The translations under genes were made by a program, and so were the position numbers. This document shows, in pieces, positions 1 to 6,621 of a DNA stretch of 8,165 nt; within the stretch, counting starts at the first letter, position 1, and every line of letters starts with the position of its first letter. The notes below the pieces were generated by a model. The model saw only the letters and a list, made by a program, of their open reading frames with translations, did not search any database and was not told the DNA's origin. The DNA comes from Patescibacteria group bacterium UBA2193 (GTDB taxonomy: Bacteria; Patescibacteriota; Minisyncoccia; Moranbacterales; DUUL01), in assembly GCA_002327335.1 (NCBI GenBank), contig DCVH01000089.1, forward strand, positions 1-8,165. The letters are read 5' to 3'.

Positions 1-12
1 AAAAAAAATGGA

Positions 13-20
13 AAGGATGG
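13..20 (+). promoter_or_regulatory. Ribosome-binding site of the pilin gene
   Basis: The purine-rich run AAGGATGG lies 7 nt before the ATG at 28 and contains an AGGA-like Shine-Dalgarno core. It is the clearest such site in the window; most other genes here lack one. Confidence 0.6.
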
Positions 21-27
21 TGAAAAA

Positions 28-444
28 ATGAAAACAAAACAAAATAAAGGTTTCACGCTTATCGAATTGTTGGTCGTTATCGCCATCATCGGTATTTTGG
101 CCGGAATTGTATTGGTAAGTTTGGGATCAGTTAGAGATAGAGCCGAAGTTTCCTCAATGAAGTCAACAATGGCTTCCGTAACAACCATAGCTAATATGTG
201 TATTAACGAGGGAGGAACTATTAATGGTACGACCACGGCAGGAGGGGTTATTTGTACTGGTGCTTCTGGAATAACTGAAATTTATCCTACTTTGCCATCC
301 AATATAAATGGATATAGCGGTTTTTCCTACAGCGAAACAGGAGGTGTAGGTGGTGAACCCGCTTATCTTTCTACTGTTGTTACTGGTGGAACCCAACCAG
401 TTATTACTTGTACAATCACAACAGGTAGCTGTATTAATTCATAG
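28..444 (+). CDS. Type IV pilin / pseudopilin-like protein with class III prepilin signal
   Basis: This is a 138-residue secreted filament subunit, expected to be cleaved and N-methylated by a prepilin peptidase (PilD family) and built into a type IV pilus or related pseudopilus. The short basic leader (MKTKQNKG) is followed by the FTLIE box. Cleavage is predicted after Gly8, Phe9 becomes the first mature residue, and Glu13 is the conserved Glu5 of the mature protein. Residues 9-32 form the hydrophobic alpha-1 helix. The rest is a small Gly/Thr/Ser-rich globular domain with four cysteines (58, 76, 128, 135). The last two could close a C-terminal disulfide loop like that of type IVa pilins. 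The ATG at 28 is supported by a purine-rich ribosome-binding site (AAGGATGG, 13-20). A palindrome and an intrinsic terminator follow, so this is the last gene of its transcript. Its promoter and any upstream pilus genes lie outside the window. The family call is secure; whether it is a major pilin, minor pilin or competence pseudopilin is not resolvable. Confidence 0.93.
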   Translation: MKTKQNKGFTLIELLVVIAIIGILAGIVLVSLGSVRDRAEVSSMKSTMASVTTIANMCINEGGTINGTTTAGGVICTGASGITEIYPTLPSNINGYSGFSYSETGGVGGEPAYLSTVVTGGTQPVITCTITTGSCINS

Positions 445-465
445 ACAAACTCTCATTACATTTCA

Positions 466-481
466 ATACGCTATAGCGTAT
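466..481. repeat. Perfect 16-bp palindrome downstream of the pilin gene
   Basis: ATACGCTATAGCGTAT is fully self-complementary and starts 21 nt after the pilin stop codon. Flanking TCTCAT (451-456) and ATGAGA (480-485) can also pair, giving an alternative stem. In RNA it would fold as a short hairpin at the 3' end of the pilin message, just upstream of the terminator. As DNA it could be a dimeric protein-binding site. Function is inferred only. Confidence 0.5.
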
Positions 482-492
482 GAGAATTTTTC

Positions 493-528
493 AAACCTCG
501 ATTTTTATAATCGGGGTTTGTTTTTTAT
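493..528 (+). terminator. Rho-independent terminator of the pilin transcript
   Basis: The left arm AAACCTCGATT (493-503) pairs with the right arm AATCGGGGTTT (509-519), giving 11 pairs including one U-G wobble around a 5-nt loop (TTTAT). A T-rich tract (517-526, interrupted by one G) follows at once. This is the standard form of an intrinsic terminator and closes the pilin unit. Confidence 0.88.
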
Positions 529-813
529 AGAGGGTGATTGTTGAGGGATTTCCCGCCCAAATCAGGCAAGACTTTATTGGCAATCCAGAGAGTGTAGCAA
601 AAGGCAATTTTTGAATTTTATAATTTTTAATTTTATAAATAAATCTTAAATAAAAATTTTTAAACCAAAAACAATAAAAACAATATTTGAAAATTAAAAA
701 TTAGAGTTTATTTAAAAATTACAAAATTGAAAAATTGAAAATTTATTTATATCTCCCACTTTCAAAAAAGGGAATGGGAAAGTAGGTGTTGTTATTAAAA
801 ATCCAATAAGCAC
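529..813. other. Gene-free AT-rich spacer
   Basis: No convincing gene is seen between the pilin terminator and the next promoter. The core (about 606-750) is almost pure A/T and holds a 14-bp inverted pair (622-635 and 690-703) and two tandem AAAATTGA units (723-738). Near 756-786 an imperfect hairpin can form between CCACTTTC and GAAAGT-A-GG. I saw no DnaA boxes, tRNA-like fold or CRISPR-type repeats. Such low-complexity A/T pairing is expected partly by chance, so no function is claimed. Confidence 0.6.
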
Positions 814-841
814 TTGCCCTCAAATCAAATTGTGCTATAAT
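814..841 (+). promoter_or_regulatory. Sigma-70-type promoter with extended -10, upstream of the ABC transporter genes
   Basis: A perfect TATAAT (836-841) is preceded by TGC, giving the TGn extended -10 element. TTGCCC (814-819) is a partial match to the TTGACA -35 box, with a 16-nt spacer. Transcription should start near 848, leaving about 35 nt of A-rich leader before the ATG at 883. It is the best promoter visible in the window and presumably drives the ATPase gene and perhaps the permease gene. Confidence 0.8.
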
Positions 842-882
842 TTAATAAAGAGGAAAACTAGCTAAAAACAAAATAAAATAAA

Positions 883-2205
883 ATGGAGTCAAAAGATAAT
901 CTAGTTGAATTGAGAAGCGTGAATCTTACCTACAACAGAGGCAAGGCAAACGCCTATCATGCTTTGCATGATGTCAATCTCAATATCAAAAAAGGAGAAT
1001 TTGTCATTATCTTGGGACCTTCCGGTTGCGGGAAATCATCGCTTCTGAACATCATGGCGAGTCTTGAACTTCCGGACAACGGAACGGTTATGATTGACGA
1101 CGTGGATATTTTGAAGATGAAAGCCATTGACAGAACCGGTTTTCATCGAAGCAAGATGGGGATGGTTTTTCAATCATATAATTTAATTTCCACTCTTTCA
1201 GTTTTGGATAATGTGGCTTTGCCTCAAATTTTTGTTAACAAGCGAAAGCGGGAAAGGGAGCAAAAAGTGATGACATTGCTTGAGAGATTTGGCATCAAGG
1301 AGCAATGGAAAAAAATTCCAAGTGAACTTTCCGGAGGGCAACAACAACGAATTGGCATCGCCAGAGCGATTGTCAATGACCCTTCAATAATTTTGGCCGA
1401 TGAGCCAGTGGGAAATCTTGACTCCGAGTCTGCTAATAACGTGATGCAGATAATGAGTGAACTCAACAAGGAAGAAAAAAAGACAATTATTTTGGTTACT
1501 CATAATCCGGAAAATGTTGATTGGGGGACTCACATTGTGCACATGAAAGATGGAAAAATCGTGAAAGAGGAATGGAAAGACTCCAAGGGGGCTTCTCGAG
1601 AAGTTGAGACTTCCATGGAAGCTGAAAAATCAGGTTTCGAGAAGATTATGGAAAAATTCCGAGGGCTTTCCGAGAAACAAATTGGCATACTCATGGAGCC
1701 ATTGAAAGCCAAGATTATTACCGAATCCTTTTTGATTCCATATGAAAATAGACAAATAAAATTAATTGAAGAAAGCATCAAGCTTCGTCTTGCCGGAATC
1801 TATGATACCAGAACTTTGATGGAACAACTCGACAAAAATGAAGAAGATGGCGGCGTTGGGCTGGATTCGAGAATTGCCAAGAAGTTCAGTTTTGGCATTG
1901 ATGAGCTGATTGATGTGGCCAAGAAAGTTTTTGGGCAATATTCTTCGAGGGAGAAAGCAGGGTTTGCACTTCAATATCTCATTAATCAAGACGACATAAA
2001 CATTGGGGCGGAAGATTTTGAAAAAGTGACCAACTTGATTCAGAAGCGGATTGAAAATCAAATTTCTCACTTGGAATTCAAGGATCTTTTGGATTTGCCG
2101 AATAATGCCGGAGGCGTTGGCTTGAACAGGCGAACAGTGCAGAAGATTCTGAGAAATATGGATTTGATTTTGATTGTTGGTTATGGACTTGAAGCCAGGC
2201 AATAA
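883..2205 (+). CDS. MacB/LolD-type ABC transporter ATP-binding protein with a C-terminal extension
   Basis: This cytoplasmic ATPase subunit hydrolyses ATP to drive a MacB/LolCDE-type exporter and should pair with the permease encoded next. The nucleotide-binding domain covers residues 7-230 and is intact: Walker A GPSGCGKS (45-52), Q-loop Gln97, signature LSGGQ (149-153), Walker B IILADEP (169-175) with Glu174, D-loop (NLD, 178-180) and H-loop His207. Family members usually end near residue 225-240. This one runs to 440, adding about 210 helical-looking, hydrophilic residues of unknown role that contain two related units with GGVGLDSR (323-330) and GGVGLNRR (410-417). No membrane segment is visible in the extension. 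There is no Shine-Dalgarno site near the ATG; the leader is A-rich and the only purine run (AAAGAGGA, 847-854) is about 30 nt away. The ATPase call is very secure, the transported substrate unknown. Confidence 0.95.
   Translation: MESKDNLVELRSVNLTYNRGKANAYHALHDVNLNIKKGEFVIILGPSGCGKSSLLNIMASLELPDNGTVMIDDVDILKMKAIDRTGFHRSKMGMVFQSYNLISTLSVLDNVALPQIFVNKRKREREQKVMTLLERFGIKEQWKKIPSELSGGQQQRIGIARAIVNDPSIILADEPVGNLDSESANNVMQIMSELNKEEKKTIILVTHNPENVDWGTHIVHMKDGKIVKEEWKDSKGASREVETSMEAEKSGFEKIMEKFRGLSEKQIGILMEPLKAKIITESFLIPYENRQIKLIEESIKLRLAGIYDTRTLMEQLDKNEEDGGVGLDSRIAKKFSFGIDELIDVAKKVFGQYSSREKAGFALQYLINQDDINIGAEDFEKVTNLIQKRIENQISHLEFKDLLDLPNNAGGVGLNRRTVQKILRNMDLILIVGYGLEARQ
1762..2133 (+). repeat. Duplicated unit within the ATPase C-terminal extension
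   Basis: At protein level, residues 294-330 and 385-417 of the ATPase share the pattern LI(E/Q)..(S/R)I, then a short helix with L(M/L)(E/D)xL, then GGVGL(D/N)xR. The two copies lie about 87-91 residues apart, with small length differences before the GGVGL box. The DNA copies have diverged, so this is an old internal duplication or a repeated helical fold rather than a recent tandem repeat. No known domain name is assigned. Confidence 0.6.
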
Positions 2206-2247
2206 TTTTTTTGATAAAAAAGTTTGTTAATAAAAAGGAAAATATAT

Positions 2248-2381
2248 GACTTACGCTTTTAAATAAAATAAGTGCACTCCCCCAAGAAATGTTTTTTCGT
2301 AGCTGCCGTGTGAAACGAAAGGCCGGAGAAAAAATATTTCTTGGGGAAGTGTGCGGTACAATTGTTTTTAATGCGTAAGTC
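2248..2381. repeat. 134-bp imperfect inverted repeat between the ATPase and permease genes (MITE-like or structured RNA)
   Basis: The ends are perfect 9-bp inverted repeats, GACTTACGC (2248-2256) and GCGTAAGTC (2373-2381), and pairing stops sharply outside them. After an A/T-rich, loosely paired section, a strong inner stem joins 2272-2298 to 2328-2354: 27 positions with one mismatch (C2279/A2347) and three G-U type pairs. The 29-nt apex (2299-2327) is unusually GC-rich for this region. No obvious target-site duplication flanks it and it carries no ORF of its own. It could be a small non-autonomous transposable element or a large hairpin in the operon message. The right arm covers the possible upstream start codons of the permease gene. 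Confidence 0.75.
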
Positions 2382-2400
2382 CCAAAATAAATTAAAAAAT

Positions 2401-3642
2401 ATGCTATCTCTAGATGTATTAAGAATTTCATCGCGATCTTTCAAAAACAATCGTCTCAGAACATTGTTAACAATTCTTGGTATCAGTATCGGTATCGGAG
2501 CAATTTTTTTCTTAGTTTCTCTTGGATATGGATTTCAGAAATTAATTTTGGAAAAAATTGCAACGGAAGATTCTTTGCTCTCGTTGGATGTTACACAAGA
2601 AAACGAGGCGATTAAATTGAATCAGGGAAGTGTTGATTCAATAAAAGAAATCAAGGAAGTGGTTGGAGTGTATCCACTGATTAGTCAGGATACTCAAATC
2701 ATCGGCAATGGGTTGACGTCTTCAGCTAAGGCCAATGTTGTTAATTCGAATTTTTTCAGTCTTGAAGGAATGACTGTGGCCCGAGGAGCATTTTTTCAGG
2801 AAGGAGAAGATGACAAACTGGTGATATCTCTTGCCGCTCTTCAACTTTTGGATATTAACCCAGATCTTTTCAAGGACATTGATATCACGGTGAAAATAAA
2901 GGAAAAAGAAGAGAGAGAAACGATTGTTGCAACCAATGACGTGGACGCTGAAGGAAATAAAATTACTCAAAAAATGGTAACGCCAGCATCTTTCATCGAG
3001 AAGACCTATAAAATCGGGGGAGTCATCGAGGATCTTTCCAGTTCCTATGTCTATATTCCAGATGTGTCAGTTTCTAGCGTTCAGTTTAGCGACTATGACA
3101 AACTAAAGGTTAAAGTCGATTCCACGAAAAATATTGATCAGGCTCGAAATGGCATTATTGAAAAAGGTTTCTTTGTAAGTTCTGTTTCAGAAACTGTTGA
3201 GCAAGCTCGACAGATTTTCACTATTGCTCAAATAGTTTTGTCTCTGTTTGGTGTTGTGGCTTTGGTTGTCAGTGCAATTGGAATGTTCAACACCATGACC
3301 ATTGCTTTGCTTGAAAGAACTCAAGAGATTGGAATAATGAAAGCAATCGGAGCCTCCTCTCTTGATATTTGGAAAATGTTTTTGACTGAATCAATGATGA
3401 TTGGATTTTTCGGAGGATTTATTGGAGTGATTCTTGGTTTCATCGCAAGTCAGATTCTTAATTTCGGAATCAACTGGTTGGCTGGTGTTTTCGGTGGAGA
3501 CAGAGCGCAACTCTTTTTCATTCCTTTTTGGTTTGTTATCTTTGTTATTATCTTCTCAACTATTGTCGGTCTAATAACCGGCTTCTATCCGGCAAGACGT
3601 GCGGCTAGACTAAATGCTCTTGAAGCGTTAAGATATAAGTAG
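2401..3642 (+). CDS. MacB/FtsX-fold ABC transporter permease
   Basis: This membrane subunit belongs to the MacB/LolC/FtsX superfamily and should form a homodimer with two copies of the upstream ATPase. With the start used here it has 413 residues: TM1 about 21-43, a large extracytoplasmic domain about 44-270 (MacB_PCD-like), then TM2 about 272-296, TM3 about 331-356 and TM4 about 371-396. The cytoplasmic coupling segment ERTQEIGIMKAIGAS (305-319) and the C-terminal YPARRAARLNALEALRYK are typical of the family. A charged stretch near 165-195 looks like an insertion in the outer domain. The start at 2401 was chosen because MLSLDVLRISSRSFKNNRLR matches the usual N-terminus. In-frame starts at 2371 (ATG) and 2341 (TTG) would place the first codons inside the inverted repeat. 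None has a Shine-Dalgarno site. The exported substrate is unknown: peptide, lipoprotein or signal are all possible. Confidence 0.92.
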   Translation: MLSLDVLRISSRSFKNNRLRTLLTILGISIGIGAIFFLVSLGYGFQKLILEKIATEDSLLSLDVTQENEAIKLNQGSVDSIKEIKEVVGVYPLISQDTQIIGNGLTSSAKANVVNSNFFSLEGMTVARGAFFQEGEDDKLVISLAALQLLDINPDLFKDIDITVKIKEKEERETIVATNDVDAEGNKITQKMVTPASFIEKTYKIGGVIEDLSSSYVYIPDVSVSSVQFSDYDKLKVKVDSTKNIDQARNGIIEKGFFVSSVSETVEQARQIFTIAQIVLSLFGVVALVVSAIGMFNTMTIALLERTQEIGIMKAIGASSLDIWKMFLTESMMIGFFGGFIGVILGFIASQILNFGINWLAGVFGGDRAQLFFIPFWFVIFVIIFSTIVGLITGFYPARRAARLNALEALRYK

Positions 3643-3661
3643 GGGTTATCTTATCTATTCT

Positions 3662-3667
3662 TATAAT
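3662..3667 (+). promoter_or_regulatory. -10 element placed for a near-leaderless transcript of the aminotransferase gene
   Basis: A perfect TATAAT ends 8 nt before the ATG at 3676, so transcription would start at about 3674-3676, at or next to the start codon. There is no Shine-Dalgarno site, which suits a leaderless message. No convincing -35 box is found 15-19 nt upstream, so this could be chance in AT-rich DNA. Confidence 0.4.
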
Positions 3668-3675
3668 TCAAGAAA

Positions 3676-4893
3676 ATGGCAAATTTTATAAATATGTCTC
3701 CAATCAAAGAGATGGAGATTCGTTCTACTAAAATAATCGATGTTGTTTCTTTGGCACAGGGGATTCCGAGTTTTGACACTCCAGAATGCATCAAGAAGAA
3801 GGCCATAGAGGCAATTATGGAAGGGAAAACCGCTCGTTATTCACTATCTCCGGGACTTTTGGAACTAAGGGAGGCGATCGAGCACAATCTTGCTAAAAGT
3901 GAAATAAATTATGATTTTGAAAAGGAAATCATTGTAACAGCTGGATCAATCGAAGCGATCACGGCGACTTTTTTAGCACTGCTTGAGCCGGGAGATGAAG
4001 TTCTCATCCCGGACCCAACCTATACCTCCTATCAATCTGCAATAAAAACAGCTCGCGGGGTGCCGGTTTTTGTTCCTCTGGATGAATCAAGAAAGTGGGC
4101 TTTTGATATAGCACAACTCAAATCAAGGATAACTGAAAAAACAAAAGCAATTTTTTTCTGCAACCCAAACAATCCAACGGGCACTATTTATGAGAAAGAG
4201 CAAATCTTGCAAATTCTTCAACTAGCAGAACAGCATAATCTTTATGTAGTATCCGACGAAGTCTATCGTGATTTTATTTATAATAACGCGGAATTTGTTT
4301 CAACTGGTCGCTTCTCTGATTTTCGAGAAAGAATTATTTATATTTTTTCATTTTCAAAGGCTTATGCGATGACTGGGTGGAGAGTGGCTTTTTTGGCGGC
4401 TGATTCAAAAATAACAGAACGAATCATTGGTGTTCATGACGCAATGGTGACGTGCGCGCCAGTAGTTTCTCAATGGGCAGCCTTGGCCGCATTAGAAATG
4501 GCAAATAACAATGTTGTTTATTTCAGGGAAGAATTTATTAAAAGAAAAGATAAGATTTGTAAATATTTTGATCAGATGCCGGAATTTTTTTCTTATGCAA
4601 ATCCTGATTCAGCTTACTTTGTCTTTCCAAAATTTTCAGACAAATTAATTGATTGGATTGAAAAGCAAACAATCAATGAAGATGACTTGAGAGAGGATCA
4701 AAAAAATTCTAATTCATGGAAATTTGCAATAAAAATTCTCAATGAAATTGGTGTAGCCGTTGTCCCTGGAATTGCTTTCGGGCCATCTGGCGAAAATCAT
4801 ATCAGGCTTTGTTTCGGTCGGGAAGAGGAATATATTGACGAAGCAATGAAGCGGTTAACAGAATATCTAAAAAAAGTTTTGCCAATAACATAA
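3676..4893 (+). CDS. Class I/II pyridoxal-phosphate aminotransferase (aspartate aminotransferase-like)
   Basis: This cytosolic fold-type I PLP enzyme moves an amino group between an amino acid and a 2-oxo acid. Visible landmarks in its 405 residues are the RYSLSPG segment (54-60), NPNNPTG (163-169) with PLP-contacting Asn166, SDEVY (193-197) with Asp194 pairing the pyridine nitrogen and Tyr197, the Schiff-base Lys228 in SFSKAYAMTGWR with Arg236 near the cofactor phosphate, and Arg377 in HIRLCFGR binding the substrate carboxylate. All catalytic residues are present, so the enzyme should be active. A hydrophilic insertion of about 20 residues (roughly 325-347) precedes the VAVVPG segment. The best family match is the I-gamma aspartate/aromatic aminotransferase group; aspartate, tyrosine or alanine-type substrates cannot be separated by eye. 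The gene starts 33 nt after the permease gene and ends 5 nt before the Mur-like gene, so it probably leads an envelope operon. Confidence 0.93.
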   Translation: MANFINMSPIKEMEIRSTKIIDVVSLAQGIPSFDTPECIKKKAIEAIMEGKTARYSLSPGLLELREAIEHNLAKSEINYDFEKEIIVTAGSIEAITATFLALLEPGDEVLIPDPTYTSYQSAIKTARGVPVFVPLDESRKWAFDIAQLKSRITEKTKAIFFCNPNNPTGTIYEKEQILQILQLAEQHNLYVVSDEVYRDFIYNNAEFVSTGRFSDFRERIIYIFSFSKAYAMTGWRVAFLAADSKITERIIGVHDAMVTCAPVVSQWAALAALEMANNNVVYFREEFIKRKDKICKYFDQMPEFFSYANPDSAYFVFPKFSDKLIDWIEKQTINEDDLREDQKNSNSWKFAIKILNEIGVAVVPGIAFGPSGENHIRLCFGREEEYIDEAMKRLTEYLKKVLPIT

Positions 4894-4898
4894 ATATT

Positions 4899-5666
4899 AT
4901 GAAAAAGGTATTAAAGTTTTTTGTTCAATATTATCTCAAATGGTTGGCGAAAATTGTTTTGTGGCGTCACAGACCAATGATTGTTGCTATTTCAGGAACA
5001 ACAAACAAGACTTTTATCAAGGATTTAATATTAAAGGAAGTTGGGAACAATATGGAAGTTCGGGGCAATCCAAGAAGTTTTAATACTGAAATTGGGTTAC
5101 CGCTTGCAGTGTTGTTTTTGCCTTCGGGTTATTCCTCTCTTTTTAAGTGGGTAGATGTTCTTTTTGAGGGAACGACAATTTCATTGTTTAGTCGGAAATT
5201 CCCCAAAGTTTTGGTTTTGGAAATGGGGGTCGATTGCAAGGGAGATATGAACTATCTTCTCACTATCGTCAAACCGACAATTGCCATCATTACAAACGTG
5301 GATCGAAATTTTCCAAATAATGGCACATCTATTAATGATATTACTGATGAGATGAAAAATCTGGTGAAAAGTGTCAGGGAGGATGGAGTGGTTTTGTTAA
5401 ACGGTGATGATAATCGGGTAAGGTCTTTGAAGGAGGATAGCACGGCGAACGTGATAACCTGGGGTATAGGGAAGGAATGTGATGCAAAAATTTCCGATAT
5501 CAAAAACACCGAAACGGGTCAGCTGTTTACATTAGAGAGTGAAGATCGAAAAGAGGATATTGAAATAAGAAAGTTCGGCTACCACAATATTAGTGCAATT
5601 GTTGCCGCAAAAATTGCTACTAGAGAAATTATAAAAAGAAAAAATAAAAGTGTTAAGCAGAAATAA
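4899..5666 (+). CDS. Reduced Mur ligase-like protein (central domain only, degenerate active site)
   Basis: The 255 residues resemble the central ATPase domain of MurF/Mur ligases, which add amino acids to UDP-MurNAc in peptidoglycan synthesis. After a basic amphipathic N-terminus (1-25) come the P-loop region AISGTTNKTF (30-39), the FNTEIGLPLAVL block (61-72), the strand VLVLEMG (104-110), ITNVDRNF (131-138), the VLLNGDD block (165-171) and GYHN (227-230), where the domain ends. Both the substrate-binding N-terminal domain and the C-terminal domain of MurF (about 450 residues) are absent. Several active-site positions differ: the P-loop has Asn36 where GKT is expected, and the metal-binding His of the TNxxxxH motif aligns with Phe138. 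I therefore infer a non-catalytic or re-purposed homologue. The end is not an obvious frameshift, since the downstream frames encode FtsQ, not the missing domain. The last 17 nt overlap that gene, which implies coupled translation. Confidence 0.82.
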   Translation: MKKVLKFFVQYYLKWLAKIVLWRHRPMIVAISGTTNKTFIKDLILKEVGNNMEVRGNPRSFNTEIGLPLAVLFLPSGYSSLFKWVDVLFEGTTISLFSRKFPKVLVLEMGVDCKGDMNYLLTIVKPTIAIITNVDRNFPNNGTSINDITDEMKNLVKSVREDGVVLLNGDDNRVRSLKEDSTANVITWGIGKECDAKISDIKNTETGQLFTLESEDRKEDIEIRKFGYHNISAIVAAKIATREIIKRKNKSVKQK

Positions 5667-6567
5667 AAAAATAGTCAAAAAAAATATTTTTAAAAAAAAG
5701 CCTTTTCCTGTTTCTGGTGAAGAAAAAATGGGTGGAATTAAGAAGGTTTTGTTCTTCATTCTCCTTATTCTTTTTGCAGGAGGAGCTGTTTGGCTTTTAT
5801 TTTTTTCTTCATTTGTTAAAATAAAACATGTTAAGGTGATTGGATTTCAAGAAGAGCTCGTGGAAGAAATAGTTTGGGATATCAGCAAATCTTTTTATCT
5901 GGGTTTTGTTCCTCAGGACAATATTCTTTTAATTATTCCCTCTAAAATTAAAAATAAGATAGGAGAAAGTTTGTTTTTGGCTCAAAACATTGAAGTGAAA
6001 AAAGTTTTCCCTGACACAATTGAGATTTTTTTGGAAAAAAGGAGCGACGTGGTGGTGTGGTGTCAGGGAGATTCCAGTCAAAATTGTTTCTTGATTGATG
6101 AAAAAGGAGAGGCCTTTTATAAAACGAACAATGGAAGCAATGATTTTGATGTTGAATTTCCAATCGTTTTTTGCAAAGGAAATAACAGTATTGAAATTGG
6201 AGACATAGTCGTTAAATCTGAGTTGGTGAGATTTTATTCTGAAATTTCTGAATTTTCTCAGAAGGAAGCGGGAATTAATTTGGAAAATAATTATTATTCA
6301 CCATCTTTCATGTCCGGAGAAATCAGGGTTCGCACTGATAAAGGTTGGGAAGTTTATTTCAATTCTTTTTCAACTGCTCAAAAACAAGCAAAATTATTGA
6401 AAAGTGTTCTTGAGAAGAACATTGGAGGTGATAACATTGGAAAATTGGAATATGTTGACTTGAGGCTAAGTGGCAAGGTATTATATAAGTTAAGAGAACA
6501 AGAAACAAAAACAGAGGAAGATGAATCTGGTGAAAAAAATGATGATGATAGCGAGAAAAAGGATTAA
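5650..6567 (+). CDS. ftsQ: FtsQ/DivIB-like cell division protein with POTRA domain
   Basis: This is a bitopic divisome protein that in bacteria links early and late division proteins (FtsB, FtsL) at the septum. The 305 residues show a Lys-rich cytoplasmic tail (1-31), one membrane helix (about 32-53), a POTRA domain (about 57-131) starting VKIKHVKVIGF and ending FPDTIEIFLEKRSDVVVW, and the FtsQ beta-domain running to YVDLRLSGKVLYKL (268-281). This order and the PDTIEIFLEKR strand are characteristic. A highly charged, acidic tail (about 283-305) follows. Translation is taken from GTG 5650, inside the end of the Mur-like gene. ATG 5728 is a real alternative (279 residues), with GGTGA (5716-5720) at good distance, and would remove most of the basic tail. 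Sequence identity to model FtsQ proteins looks low, so the call rests on architecture and on position beside a Mur homologue. Confidence 0.85.
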   Translation: MLSRNKKIVKKNIFKKKPFPVSGEEKMGGIKKVLFFILLILFAGGAVWLLFFSSFVKIKHVKVIGFQEELVEEIVWDISKSFYLGFVPQDNILLIIPSKIKNKIGESLFLAQNIEVKKVFPDTIEIFLEKRSDVVVWCQGDSSQNCFLIDEKGEAFYKTNNGSNDFDVEFPIVFCKGNNSIEIGDIVVKSELVRFYSEISEFSQKEAGINLENNYYSPSFMSGEIRVRTDKGWEVYFNSFSTAQKQAKLLKSVLEKNIGGDNIGKLEYVDLRLSGKVLYKLREQETKTEEDESGEKNDDDSEKKD

Positions 6568-6621
6568 TAATAATGTTTGAATAAAAAGGCTAGTATATTT
6601 AATTTATATATAAAAACAAAA

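Noticed and set aside
350..544. A 64-codon + strand reading frame overlapping the pilin gene end and its terminator
   Set aside because: It overlaps the pilin gene in another frame and reads through the palindrome and terminator. Its product has no recognisable features, so it is a shadow frame.
606..750. Possible replication origin in the AT-rich spacer
   Set aside because: The A/T richness would suit an unwinding element, but I saw no DnaA boxes (TTATCCACA-like) and no neighbouring dnaA, dnaN or similar gene.
2078..2431. Minus-strand reading frame of 117 codons across the inverted repeat
   Set aside because: It overlaps the end of the well-supported ATPase gene and the start of the permease gene on the opposite strand and crosses the palindromic element. 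The translation resembles no family and has no start signals.
3629..3653. Hairpin TAAGATA / TATCTTA over the permease stop codon as a terminator
   Set aside because: The 7-bp stem is A/T-rich, the 11-nt loop is large and no T-tract follows, so it is too weak to call a terminator.
6577..6612. Promoter for the glycosyltransferase gene (TTGAAT at 6577 with TATATT or TATATA boxes)
   Set aside because: The spacers are 11 or 22 nt, outside the usual 15-19 range, and such boxes are common by chance in this A/T-rich DNA.
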